Shown one piece after another: positions 7,663 through 15,564 of a stretch of DNA of 64,000 nt; position 1 is the first letter of the stretch, and each line of letters begins with the position of its first letter. Source of the stretch: Candidatus Haliotispira prima. GTDB lineage: Bacteria > Spirochaetota > Spirochaetia > SP-2023. The DNA lies in the NCBI GenBank assembly GCA_029867005.1, contig CP123443.1:1054001-1118000 (forward strand), read 5' to 3'. The position numbers and the translations under genes are program-made. The notes below the pieces were generated by a model, which was given only the letters and a program-made list of their open reading frames with translations, ran no database searches and was not told the origin of the DNA.

Positions 7663-8547
7663 ATGCAAAACCGAAACAAAATATCTACCAACACTGAAAT
7701 AAAGTACCTAAAACCCAAGACCCAATCGGCTAAGCCTCTCTTTTTATTGCCAAACAAATCCCCATTATTTCTCTCTTTCTGCCTCTTTCTCTTCTGTTTC
7801 ATTCCACTGTTTCTGTCCGCTTGTGTCAAATCAGCGGAATACACCGTAAGCTTTGAAACCGCCGGAGGCAGCGCAGTGCCCCCGGTGAAAGTGGCCGATG
7901 GTACTGGCCTAATAGCAGTTCCGACCAAAGGAGCAAGCGATGGCACGACCTACTATTTTGGAGGCTGGTACACCGTACCTGCAAGTGCGGGGCATACGGA
8001 CGAGACCAGGTACGATTATACCAAGCCGGTGACGGGCGATATCACGCTCTATGCCCGCTGGGACGCGGAGGAATCTGCCGACAGAGGAACTCCGGAAGTA
8101 TTGGCTGCCGGGACGGAAGATGATACCGAACAATCTGGCAAACAGCCTGCTAACAAAGCCGAATTGAAGGCACTGATTGCCGAGTTGGGCCATGATGCCG
8201 ACCTCAACCACATAGATGTAAGTAAAGTGACTGATATGAGCCGACTCTTCGCAGATAGCGACTTTAACGGAGATATTTCGGGTTGGGATGTCTCCGGCGT
8301 TACGAATATGGAAGGTATGTTTTATAATGCTAAGAAATTTAATCGACCGATAGGGGATTGGAATGTTTCCGGTGTTACGAATATGGCGGTTATGTTTTAC
8401 GGGGCCGGAGAATTTAACCAACCCATAGGAGATTGGGATGTCTCCAATGTTATCGGTATGGGTGATACATTCTTTGATGCTAAAGCTTTTGATCAGGATA
8501 TTTCGGGTTGGGCCGTACAGCCATCAGATCATGGAGGAAAACAGTAG
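7663..8547 (+). CDS. Surface lipoprotein 1 (InlB repeat plus short BspA/DUF285 repeat block)
   Basis: A predicted outer-surface lipoprotein of 294 residues. The type II signal peptide has an unusually long polar start (about 24 residues, conserved across the family), a Phe/Leu-rich core and lipobox LSAC (Cys54). An InlB B-repeat-like domain follows (about 58-128, YTVSFET to ITLYARW), then a linker with KAELKALIAELGHDADLNHI and about three 25-residue BspA-like repeats (FNQPIGDWDVSNV). It is the shortest member. About 170 bp from ~8267 are identical to gene 6 at ~17588. BspA-type repeats are known in surface adhesins; adhesion here is inferred. The ATG is preceded by GAAGGC. The ending GWAVQP lacks the tail seen in genes 4 and 5. 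Confidence 0.85.
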   Translation: MQNRNKISTNTEIKYLKPKTQSAKPLFLLPNKSPLFLSFCLFLFCFIPLFLSACVKSAEYTVSFETAGGSAVPPVKVADGTGLIAVPTKGASDGTTYYFGGWYTVPASAGHTDETRYDYTKPVTGDITLYARWDAEESADRGTPEVLAAGTEDDTEQSGKQPANKAELKALIAELGHDADLNHIDVSKVTDMSRLFADSDFNGDISGWDVSGVTNMEGMFYNAKKFNRPIGDWNVSGVTNMAVMFYGAGEFNQPIGDWDVSNVIGMGDTFFDAKAFDQDISGWAVQPSDHGGKQ

Positions 8548-8584
8548 TGGTATGAGCCTGCTTTATGAACCTCCTGACATCCGG

Positions 8585-8634
8585 GAATATTCAGGCAACT
8601 GCGCGCCGTACGGCACGCAGTTGCCTGAATATTC
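8585..8634 (+). terminator. Long hairpin after lipoprotein gene 1
   Basis: Arms beginning GAATATTCAGGCAACTGCG pair over 25 bp with a single C/A mismatch. No U-run follows (CTCTTAATTCTTG), so termination is only likely. Parts of the same hairpin recur after genes 4, 5 and 6. Confidence 0.55.
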
Positions 8635-8664
8635 CTCTTAATTCTTGTATTCCAACTCCCCCCC

Positions 8665-8693
8665 TTACCAAACTCTCTAAATAAATATATAAT
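8665..8693 (+). promoter_or_regulatory. Promoter of lipoprotein gene 2
   Basis: TTACCA, 17 bp, TATAAT, preceded by seven C. Confidence 0.7.
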
Positions 8694-8730
8694 CGGGCCT
8701 CAAATTTACTCTGTTTGAAGGCGTATTCCC

Positions 8731-10680
8731 GTGAAAAATCGAAACAAAATATCTACCGACATTGAAATAAAGGGCCTAATACACCATCTCCAACTGGCTA
8801 AAACTTACTTTTTATTGCCAAACAAATTCCCATTATTTCCGTTCTTCTCTCTTTTTCTCCTCTGTTTCATTCCACTGTTTCTGTCTTCCTGTGGCAAACT
8901 GGCCGCAAGCTCTCCTCCCGCTTTCCAATACATCGTAAGCTTCCAAACCGAGGGAGGGAGCGCGGTGCCTCCGGTGGAAGTAGCCGAGGGTACTGTGCTG
9001 AGCAAAACCATAACAGACCCAACCAAAGCATCAAGCAGAGACACTGCCTACTACTTTGGAGGTTGGTACACCGTACCCGCAGTCACGGGACATACGGGCA
9101 AAACCAAGTATGATTACACCAAGCCGGTGATGGGCGATATCACACTCTACGCCCGCTGGTACACGGAGCAACCTGTCGGCAGGTTCGCCCTGAAGGCACT
9201 GATTGCTCGTCTGGGAAATAATGCTGATTTCAACCAGATAGATGTACGTAAAATCATGAATATGAGCCAACTCTTCAAAGATAAGAAAACCTTTACCGGA
9301 GACATCTCGGGTTGGGATGTCTCCGGTGTTACTAATATGGAGGGTATGTTTGACGGTGCTGCAAAATTCAATCAGGCGATAGGGGATTGGGATGTATCCG
9401 GGGTTACGAACATGGAGAATATGTTTGACGGTGCTGCAAAATTCAATCAGGCGATAGGGGATTGGGATGTATCCGGGGTTACGAACATGGAGAATATGTT
9501 TGACGGTGCTGCAAAATTCAATCAGGCGATAGGGGATTGGAATGTATCCGGGGTTACGAACATGGAGAATATGTTTCATGGTGCTGCAAAATTTAATCAA
9601 GCGATAGGGGATTGGAATGTATCCGGGGTTACGAACATGGAGAATATGTTTCATGGTGCTGCAAAATTCAATCAAGTGATCGGAAATTGGGATGTATCCG
9701 GTGTTACGAATATGAAGTGGGTGTTTGCTGGTGCTATAAAATTCAATCAAGTGATAGGAACTTGGAATGTATCTGAGGTTACTAATATGAGATATATGTT
9801 TCATGGTGCTGCAAAATTTAATCAGGCAATAGGAGATTGGGATGTCTCCAATGTTAATAATATGGGCAGGATGTTTTATAATGCTTCAAAATTCAATCAG
9901 GCGATAGGAGATTGGGATGTGTCCGGTGTTACTGATATGGGGGAGATGTTTTATAATGCTTCAAAATTCAATCAGGCAATAGGAGATTGGGATGTATCCA
10001 GTGTTGATAATATGTATTTTATGTTTAATAATGCTGCAAAATTCAATCAACCTATAGGAGGCTGGGATGTATCCGGTGTTACTGATATGAGAGAGATGTT
10101 TAATAATGCTTCAAAATTCAATCAGGCGATAGGAGATTGGGATGTCTCCGGGGTTACCAGTATGAGAAAGATGTTTGATGGTGCTGCAAAATTCAATCAG
10201 GCGATAGGAGATTGGGATGTCTCGGGTGTTATTTATATGCTCTCCATGTTTGATGGGGCTTCAGAATTCAATCAACCTATAGGAGGCTGGGATGTCTCCG
10301 GCGTTACTGATATGAGTGGGATGTTTAGTGATGCTAAAAAATTCAATCAAGCCATAGGAAATTGGGATGTCTCCGGGGTTACGCATATGAGCTTGATGTT
10401 TTATGGTGCTTCAGAATTTAATAAACCTATAGGAGACTGGGATGTGTCCCGTGTTGTTGATATGCGATGGATGTTTAATGGTGCTGCAAAATTCAATCAA
10501 GCCATAGGAGATTGGGATGTGTCCGGTGTTACGAATATGAGCTTGATGTTTTATGGTGCTGCAAAATTCAATCAAGCCATAGGAGATTGGGATGTGTCCG
10601 GTGTTACTGATATGAGCTTGATGTTTTATGGTGCTAAAGCCTTTGACCAAGATATTTCGGGTTGGGCCGTACAGCCATAA
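8731..10680 (+). CDS. Surface lipoprotein 2 (InlB repeat plus 18 BspA/DUF285 repeats)
   Basis: A 649-residue member of the tandem lipoprotein family. The start is GTG at the position where the paralogues have ATG (TTCCC-GTG), and the conserved leader (KNRNKISTDIEIKG) fixes this choice. The signal peptide ends at lipobox LSSC. An InlB-like domain follows (YIVSFQTEGGSAVPPV to ITLYARW), then a linker and 18 repeats of 25 residues ending in GWAVQP. Repeats 2-5 are almost identical at the DNA level, which points to recent expansion by slippage or unequal crossing-over. A solenoid exposed on the surface is expected from the family. The open minus-strand frames within it come only from the 75-bp periodicity. 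Confidence 0.85.
   Translation: MKNRNKISTDIEIKGLIHHLQLAKTYFLLPNKFPLFPFFSLFLLCFIPLFLSSCGKLAASSPPAFQYIVSFQTEGGSAVPPVEVAEGTVLSKTITDPTKASSRDTAYYFGGWYTVPAVTGHTGKTKYDYTKPVMGDITLYARWYTEQPVGRFALKALIARLGNNADFNQIDVRKIMNMSQLFKDKKTFTGDISGWDVSGVTNMEGMFDGAAKFNQAIGDWDVSGVTNMENMFDGAAKFNQAIGDWDVSGVTNMENMFDGAAKFNQAIGDWNVSGVTNMENMFHGAAKFNQAIGDWNVSGVTNMENMFHGAAKFNQVIGNWDVSGVTNMKWVFAGAIKFNQVIGTWNVSEVTNMRYMFHGAAKFNQAIGDWDVSNVNNMGRMFYNASKFNQAIGDWDVSGVTDMGEMFYNASKFNQAIGDWDVSSVDNMYFMFNNAAKFNQPIGGWDVSGVTDMREMFNNASKFNQAIGDWDVSGVTSMRKMFDGAAKFNQAIGDWDVSGVIYMLSMFDGASEFNQPIGGWDVSGVTDMSGMFSDAKKFNQAIGNWDVSGVTHMSLMFYGASEFNKPIGDWDVSRVVDMRWMFNGAAKFNQAIGDWDVSGVTNMSLMFYGAAKFNQAIGDWDVSGVTDMSLMFYGAKAFDQDISGWAVQP
9310..9684 (+). repeat. 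Near-identical 75-bp units in lipoprotein gene 2
   Basis: Consecutive units with period 75 (GATTGG at 9385, 9460, 9535, 9610) differ by only a few bases, against much larger differences elsewhere in the gene. Confidence 0.85.
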
Positions 10681-10910
10681 AATGGTGGGGAATGGTAGTG
10701 GTATGAGCCTGCTTTATAAACCTTCTCGAATCCGGTAACGCAGTTGTAAGCTTCCTCTTGATTCTTGTGTTCCAACCCCTCACGCGTTATAGTGGTCCGT
10801 AGCCTTTACCTTGGGACATTTCGGCTCCGTTCAATGACCCAAGCTCTTCGCTCAATGGTCCAAGATCGCGGATAGTTTTTTGTGATAAGGGGCCTCTTAA
10901 AAGCCCCCTC
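10681..10910 (+). other. Intergenic region after lipoprotein gene 2
   Basis: It contains a non-coding relic of the family's C-terminal tail (GGTAGTGGTATGAGCCTGC..TATAAACC), then a recurring intergenic hairpin at about 10809-10845 (CTTGGGACATT paired with AATGACCCAAG), and next a GGGGC/GCCCC inverted repeat that runs into the -35 box of gene 3. Confidence 0.6.
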
Positions 10911-10939
10911 TTATCAAACTCTCTAAATGAATATATAAC
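10911..10939 (+). promoter_or_regulatory. Promoter of lipoprotein gene 3
   Basis: TTATCA, 17 bp, TATAAC. The preceding C-tract is five C interrupted by TC. Confidence 0.65.
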
Positions 10940-10987
10940 TAACCCGCAAATCCATTTTGCCTATACTATCCGGAGGAGAACACTCCC

Positions 10988-13027
10988 ATGCAAAACCGAA
11001 ACAAAATATTGGCAGACATTACAATAAAGTACCTAAAACCCAAGACCCAATCGGCTAAGTCTTGCTTTTTATTGCCAAACAAATCTCCATTATTTCCATT
11101 TTTCTGCCTTTTTCTCCTCTGTTTCATTCCGCTGTTTCTGTCCGCCTGTACAAAATCGGCTGCAAGTCCTCCGGCGTCTGTCGACAGATCTCCCACAGAA
11201 ACATCGGCTGCCGACCTGTCAGATGATACCGGAGACAGCCCATACACCGAACAACCTGCCGACAAAGCCGAATTAAAGGCACTGATTGCGGAGCTGATTG
11301 CCGAGTTGGGCAATGATGCTGACCTTAATCACATCGATGTGAGTAAGGTAACCGATATGAGCGGGCTCTTTAAAAGTAGCGACTTTAACGGAGATATTTC
11401 GGGTTGGGATGTCTCCGGTGTTACGAATATGGCGGGTATGTTTCGCGGGGCTGAAAAGTTCAATCAATCCATAAGATATTGGAATGTCTCCGGTGTTACT
11501 GATATGAACCATATGTTTGCTTATGCTAAAAAATTTAATCAACCCATAGGAGGTTGGGATGTCTCCAATGTTATTAATATGGACTCTATGTTTTCTTATG
11601 CTGAAAAATTCAATCAATCGACAGGAGATTGGGATGTTTCCAATGTCACGAATATGGAGAGTATGTTTTATAATGCTAAGAAATTCAATCAGCCCATAGG
11701 AGCTTGGGAGGTCTCCGGTGTTACTGATATGAGCCGGATGTTTGGTGCTTTTTTGGTCTTCAACCAACCCATAGGAGATTGGGATGTTTCCAACGTTACT
11801 GACATGAACGGAATGTTTCTTCGTTCTGAAAAATTCAATCAAGCGATAGAAGATTGGGATGTCTCCGGTGTTACTGATATGAAACAGATGTTTTGGCTTG
11901 CGGAAAAATTCAATCAACCCATAGAAGGTTGGGATGTCTCCAATGTTACGACTATGCATGGTATGTTTCAGGGGACTAAAAGATTTAATCAGCCTATAGG
12001 AAATTGGAATGTCTCTAATGTCAATAATATGAGCTTTATGTTTGACAGTGCTTTAGAATTCAATCAACCGATAGGAGATTGGGATGTCTCGAATGTTACA
12101 AATATGAGTTCTATGTTTGGCAGTTCTGTAACACCCTTCAAGGTGGAGGGTGGTGCTAAAAAATTCAATCAACCCATAGGAGGTTGGGATGTCTCCAACG
12201 TTACTGATATGGCGGGTATGTTTGTTAATGCTTTAGAATTTAACCAACCTATAGGGGATTGGGATGTCTCCGGTGTTACTAATATGAAAGAAATGTTTCG
12301 TATTGCTGAAAAATTCAATCAACCGATAGGAGATTGGGATGTCTCCAACGTTACTGATATGAGCTGGATGTTTGGTGGTGCTTTGGTCTTCAACCAAACC
12401 ATAGGAGATTGGGATGTCTCCAACGTTACTGATATGAGCTGGATGTTTGGTGGTCTTTTGGTCTTCAACCAACCCATAGGAGATTGGGATGTTTCCAACG
12501 TTACTGACATGAGCGGAATGTTTCTTCGTTCTGAAGAATTCAATCAAGCGATAGAAGATTGGGATGTCTCCGGTGTTACTGATATGAAAGAGATGTTTTG
12601 GCTTGCGGAAAAATTCAATCAACCCATAGAAGGTTGGGATGTCTCCAATGTTACGACTATGGCCTATATGTTTCACAAAGCTTTTGCCTTTAATCAACCG
12701 ATAGAAACTTGGGATGTCTCCAATGTCACCGATATGGCGGGTATGTTTTGGCTTGCGGAAAAATTCAATCAACCCATAGGAGGTTGGGATGTCTCCAATG
12801 TTACGACTATGGCCTATATGTTTCACAAAGCTTTTGCCTTTAATCAACCGATAGAAACTTGGGATGTCTCCAATGTCACCGATATGGCGGGTATGTTTTG
12901 GCTTGCGGAAAAATTCAATCAACCCATAGGAGATTGGGATGTCTCCGGTGTTACCGATATGAAGGGGATATTTGATGGTGCCAAAGCCTTTGACCGGGAT
13001 ATTTCAGGTTGGGCCATACAACCATAA
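10988..13027 (+). CDS. Surface lipoprotein 3 (BspA/DUF285 repeats, no InlB domain)
   Basis: A 679-residue lipoprotein with the conserved long leader, lipobox LSAC and a Ser/Thr/Asp-rich linker in place of the InlB domain (SVDRSPTETSAADLSDDTGD). A duplicated LIAELIAEL motif and 21 repeats of 25 residues ending in GWAIQP follow. The linker DNA is identical to the start of gene 6. A 150-bp pair of repeats near the end is duplicated exactly (12632-12931) and matches gene 7 near 22688. A GGAGGAG ribosome site lies before the ATG. It is transcribed in the same direction as its neighbours but from its own promoter. Confidence 0.85.
   Translation: MQNRNKILADITIKYLKPKTQSAKSCFLLPNKSPLFPFFCLFLLCFIPLFLSACTKSAASPPASVDRSPTETSAADLSDDTGDSPYTEQPADKAELKALIAELIAELGNDADLNHIDVSKVTDMSGLFKSSDFNGDISGWDVSGVTNMAGMFRGAEKFNQSIRYWNVSGVTDMNHMFAYAKKFNQPIGGWDVSNVINMDSMFSYAEKFNQSTGDWDVSNVTNMESMFYNAKKFNQPIGAWEVSGVTDMSRMFGAFLVFNQPIGDWDVSNVTDMNGMFLRSEKFNQAIEDWDVSGVTDMKQMFWLAEKFNQPIEGWDVSNVTTMHGMFQGTKRFNQPIGNWNVSNVNNMSFMFDSALEFNQPIGDWDVSNVTNMSSMFGSSVTPFKVEGGAKKFNQPIGGWDVSNVTDMAGMFVNALEFNQPIGDWDVSGVTNMKEMFRIAEKFNQPIGDWDVSNVTDMSWMFGGALVFNQTIGDWDVSNVTDMSWMFGGLLVFNQPIGDWDVSNVTDMSGMFLRSEEFNQAIEDWDVSGVTDMKEMFWLAEKFNQPIEGWDVSNVTTMAYMFHKAFAFNQPIETWDVSNVTDMAGMFWLAEKFNQPIGGWDVSNVTTMAYMFHKAFAFNQPIETWDVSNVTDMAGMFWLAEKFNQPIGDWDVSGVTDMKGIFDGAKAFDRDISGWAIQP
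12632..12931 (+). repeat. Exact 150-bp tandem duplication in lipoprotein gene 3
   Basis: Two 150-bp units (two 25-residue repeats each, containing TTMAYMFHKAFAFNQPIETW) are essentially identical, and the same unit occurs in gene 7. This indicates recent duplication plus exchange between genes 10 kb apart. Confidence 0.85.
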
Positions 13028-13104
13028 GATGGTGGGAAACGATATTGGTATGCGTCTGCTTTATGAGCCTCCTGACATGTGGTAATCTGAAAATACAGCC
13101 ACTT

Positions 13105-13122
13105 GCAACGGCGCGCCGTTGC
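13105..13122. repeat. 18-bp perfect palindrome after lipoprotein gene 3
   Basis: GCAACGGCG is followed directly by its reverse complement. It occupies the same place as the hairpins after genes 1 and 6 and may be a shortened version of them. Confidence 0.6.
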
Positions 13123-13201
13123 CTGAATATTCCTCTTGCTCCTTGTGTCTCGGCCCCTCATGTGTTACAGCAGTCCGCAGCCTTTAGCTTGCCCCTCCCC
13201 C

Positions 13202-13230
13202 CCGCCAAAGCCCCTAAATCAATATATAGT
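13202..13230 (+). promoter_or_regulatory. Promoter of lipoprotein gene 4 (weak)
   Basis: -10 TATAGT with CCGCCA at the 17-bp position instead of TTACCA. The -35 match is poor compared with the paralogues. Confidence 0.45.
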
Positions 13231-13263
13231 CTAATGCCCATCTTCCCGAAGGAGAACACTCCC

Positions 13264-15420
13264 ATGCAAAACCGCAACAAAATACCTGCTGACATTGAAA
13301 TAAAGGGCCCGGCATCCAAGACCCGGCCGGGGGGGAAGTCTTGCTTTTTATTGCCAAACAAATCCGTATTCTTTCCGTTCTTCTCCCTTTTTCTCTTCTG
13401 TTTCATTCCGCTGTTTCTGTCTGCCTGTGCCAAATCGGCTGCAAGTTCCGGCCCCCCACCTAAAGACACCGTAAGTTCCGGCCCCCCACCCAAAGACACC
13501 GTAAGTTCCGCCCCTCCACCTAAAGACACCGTAAGTTCCGGCCCCATACCCAAAGACACTGTAAGTTCCGGCCCTACGACCGAATACACCGTAATCTTTG
13601 AAACTGAGGGAGGCAGCGCAGTGCCTCCCGTGAAAGTAACCGAGGGCACTACGCTAAGTAAAACGGTAACGGCCCCGACCAGAGTGTCCAAGGGTGGCAC
13701 CAGCTACTACTTTGGAGACTGGTACACCGCAGACGCAACCACGGGGCATACGGGTAAGACTAAGTACGATTACGCCCGGCCGGTGACGTACCATATCACG
13801 CTCTACGCCCGCTGGTACACCGAGCAACCTGCCAACAAAGCGGAATTGAAGGCATTGATTGCCGAGTCGGGAAATGATGCCGACCTCAACCACATAGATG
13901 TACGTAAAGTCACAGATATGAGCCAACTTTTCAAAGATAAGAAAACCTTTACCGGAGATATTTCGGGTTGGGATGTCTCCAAGGTTGTTGACATGGAACT
14001 TATGTTTGGTGGTGCTGAGGATTTCAATCAACCCATAGGAAATTGGAATGTCTCCAATGTTACTAATATGGAAGGTCTGTTTTATGGAGCTGGAAGATTC
14101 AATCAACCCATAGAAGCTTGGGATGTCTCCGGTGTCACTGATATGAGCCGGATGTTTGATAGTGCTTTAGAATTTAATCAAGCGATAGGGGATTGGGATG
14201 TCTCTAACGTTACTGATATGAGTGAGATGTTCTCTGGCGATATCAATGTGGAGAACGAAGAAGTTGAGTGTGTTTCAAGCTTTAATCAGGCGATAGGAGA
14301 TTGGGATGTCTCTAAAGTTACTGATATGAGTGGGATGTTTGGTTGTGCTAAAGAATTTAATCAAGCGATAGGAGATTGGGATGTCTCTAACGTTACGAAT
14401 ATGAGCGAGATGTTCTCCCGCATTACTCATATGCTTGGAGCGTTTGATCTTGCCGGAAAATTCAATCAACCCATAGAAGCTTGGGATGTCTCCAATGTTA
14501 CTAATATGAGCCGGATGTTTCATGGTGCCTACGAATTTAATCAAACCATAGGAGATTGGGATGTCTCCGGTGTTACTGATATGAGCGAGATGTTTCATGG
14601 TGCTTTCGATTTCAATCAGGCGATAGGAGATTGGGATGTCTCTAACGTTACTAATATGAGCGAAATATTTCGTCGTACTCCCTTCAATCAAGCGATAGGA
14701 GATTGGGATGTCTCCAGTGTTACTAATATGGAGGCTATGTTTTATAATGCCGGAGATTTCAATCAAGCGATAGGAGGTTGGGATGTCTCCAATGTTACTA
14801 ATATGGAGGCTATGTTTGCTACTGCCGGAAAATTCAATCAACCCATAGGAGATTGGAATGTTTCCGGTGTTACTAATATGGAACTTATGTTTGGTGGTGC
14901 TGAAAAATTTAATCAACCCATAGGAAGTTGGGATGTCTCCGGTGTTACTAATATGAAAACTATGTTTGGTATTGCTAAACCATTCAATATGTTTAGTGGT
15001 GCTTCTGCCTTTCATAACGTGATAACAGAAAACTGGAATGTTTCCACTTTTGACAATCTTAGCTATGTATTTTTTGCTACCGCTGCGTTCAATCAACCTA
15101 TAGGAGATTGGGATGTCTCCGGTGTTACGAATATGGAGGGTATGTTTTTGGGTGCGTCAGAATTTAACCAACCGATAGGAGCTTGGGATGTCTCCAAGGT
15201 GGAAAAGATGTCGGGCATGTTTAATAATGCTCCAATTTTCGACCGGCCGATAGGAGATTGGGATGTCTCCGGCGTTACGGATATGTCCTATATGTTCGGT
15301 TCGGCACAAGCTTTCGATCAGGATATTTCGGATTGGACTGTAAGCCGGGTAACGGACTATCAAGACATTTTCACAGACAGTGGTATGAGTGAGTCTTATA
15401 AACCTCCTAAATTTCGGTAG
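13264..15420 (+). CDS. Surface lipoprotein 4 (Pro-rich stalk, InlB repeat, 18 BspA repeats)
   Basis: The ATG at 13264 is chosen because it matches the family leader (MQNRNKIPADIEIKG) and follows GGAGAACACTCCC; the frame is open further upstream without any homology. The 718-residue product has lipobox LSAC, then five 10-residue repeats (SSGPPPKDTV type) forming a proline-rich tether, an InlB-like domain, and 18 BspA-type repeats. Two of the repeats carry inserted loops (near VENEEVECVSS and ITHMLGAFDLAG). It ends in a full C-terminal tail (YQDIFTDSGMSESYKPPKFR) that genes 1, 2, 3, 6 and 7 have lost. Confidence 0.85.
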   Translation: MQNRNKIPADIEIKGPASKTRPGGKSCFLLPNKSVFFPFFSLFLFCFIPLFLSACAKSAASSGPPPKDTVSSGPPPKDTVSSAPPPKDTVSSGPIPKDTVSSGPTTEYTVIFETEGGSAVPPVKVTEGTTLSKTVTAPTRVSKGGTSYYFGDWYTADATTGHTGKTKYDYARPVTYHITLYARWYTEQPANKAELKALIAESGNDADLNHIDVRKVTDMSQLFKDKKTFTGDISGWDVSKVVDMELMFGGAEDFNQPIGNWNVSNVTNMEGLFYGAGRFNQPIEAWDVSGVTDMSRMFDSALEFNQAIGDWDVSNVTDMSEMFSGDINVENEEVECVSSFNQAIGDWDVSKVTDMSGMFGCAKEFNQAIGDWDVSNVTNMSEMFSRITHMLGAFDLAGKFNQPIEAWDVSNVTNMSRMFHGAYEFNQTIGDWDVSGVTDMSEMFHGAFDFNQAIGDWDVSNVTNMSEIFRRTPFNQAIGDWDVSSVTNMEAMFYNAGDFNQAIGGWDVSNVTNMEAMFATAGKFNQPIGDWNVSGVTNMELMFGGAEKFNQPIGSWDVSGVTNMKTMFGIAKPFNMFSGASAFHNVITENWNVSTFDNLSYVFFATAAFNQPIGDWDVSGVTNMEGMFLGASEFNQPIGAWDVSKVEKMSGMFNNAPIFDRPIGDWDVSGVTDMSYMFGSAQAFDQDISDWTVSRVTDYQDIFTDSGMSESYKPPKFR
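13443..13592 (+). repeat. 30-bp tandem repeat encoding a Pro-rich stalk
   Basis: Five 30-bp units start AAGTTCCGGCCCC; the fifth is diverged. They lie directly after the lipidated Cys, so copy number would change the length of the tether between the membrane and the repeats while keeping the frame. Confidence 0.9.
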
Positions 15421-15498
15421 CCTACGGCACGCAGTTGCCTGAATATCTTACTTGCTCCTTGTGTTCCAACCCCTCTGACTTTCCTTCGGACTCCCCCC

Positions 15499-15527
15499 TT
15501 ACCAAACTTTCTAAATCAATATATGAT
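15499..15527 (+). promoter_or_regulatory. Promoter of lipoprotein gene 5
   Basis: TTACCA, 17 bp, TATGAT, preceded by six C. Confidence 0.65.
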
Positions 15528-15564
15528 CGGGCCTAAAATCCATTCTGTTTGAAGCCGTATTCCC

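Noticed and set aside
9031-9804. Long minus-strand open frames inside the lipoprotein genes, also at 11273, 12233, 14275 and 20207
   Set aside because: They repeat the same antisense pattern every 75 bp, have no ribosome sites, and exist only because the + strand repeats avoid certain codons.
9310-10640. CRISPR-like regular repetition
   Set aside because: The 75-bp period is continuous protein-coding repeat with no repeat-spacer alternation, and there are no cas genes.
13009-13263. Upstream extension of lipoprotein gene 4
   Set aside because: The family leader and its ribosome site place the start at 13264; the upstream part is the 3' region of gene 3 and the promoter.
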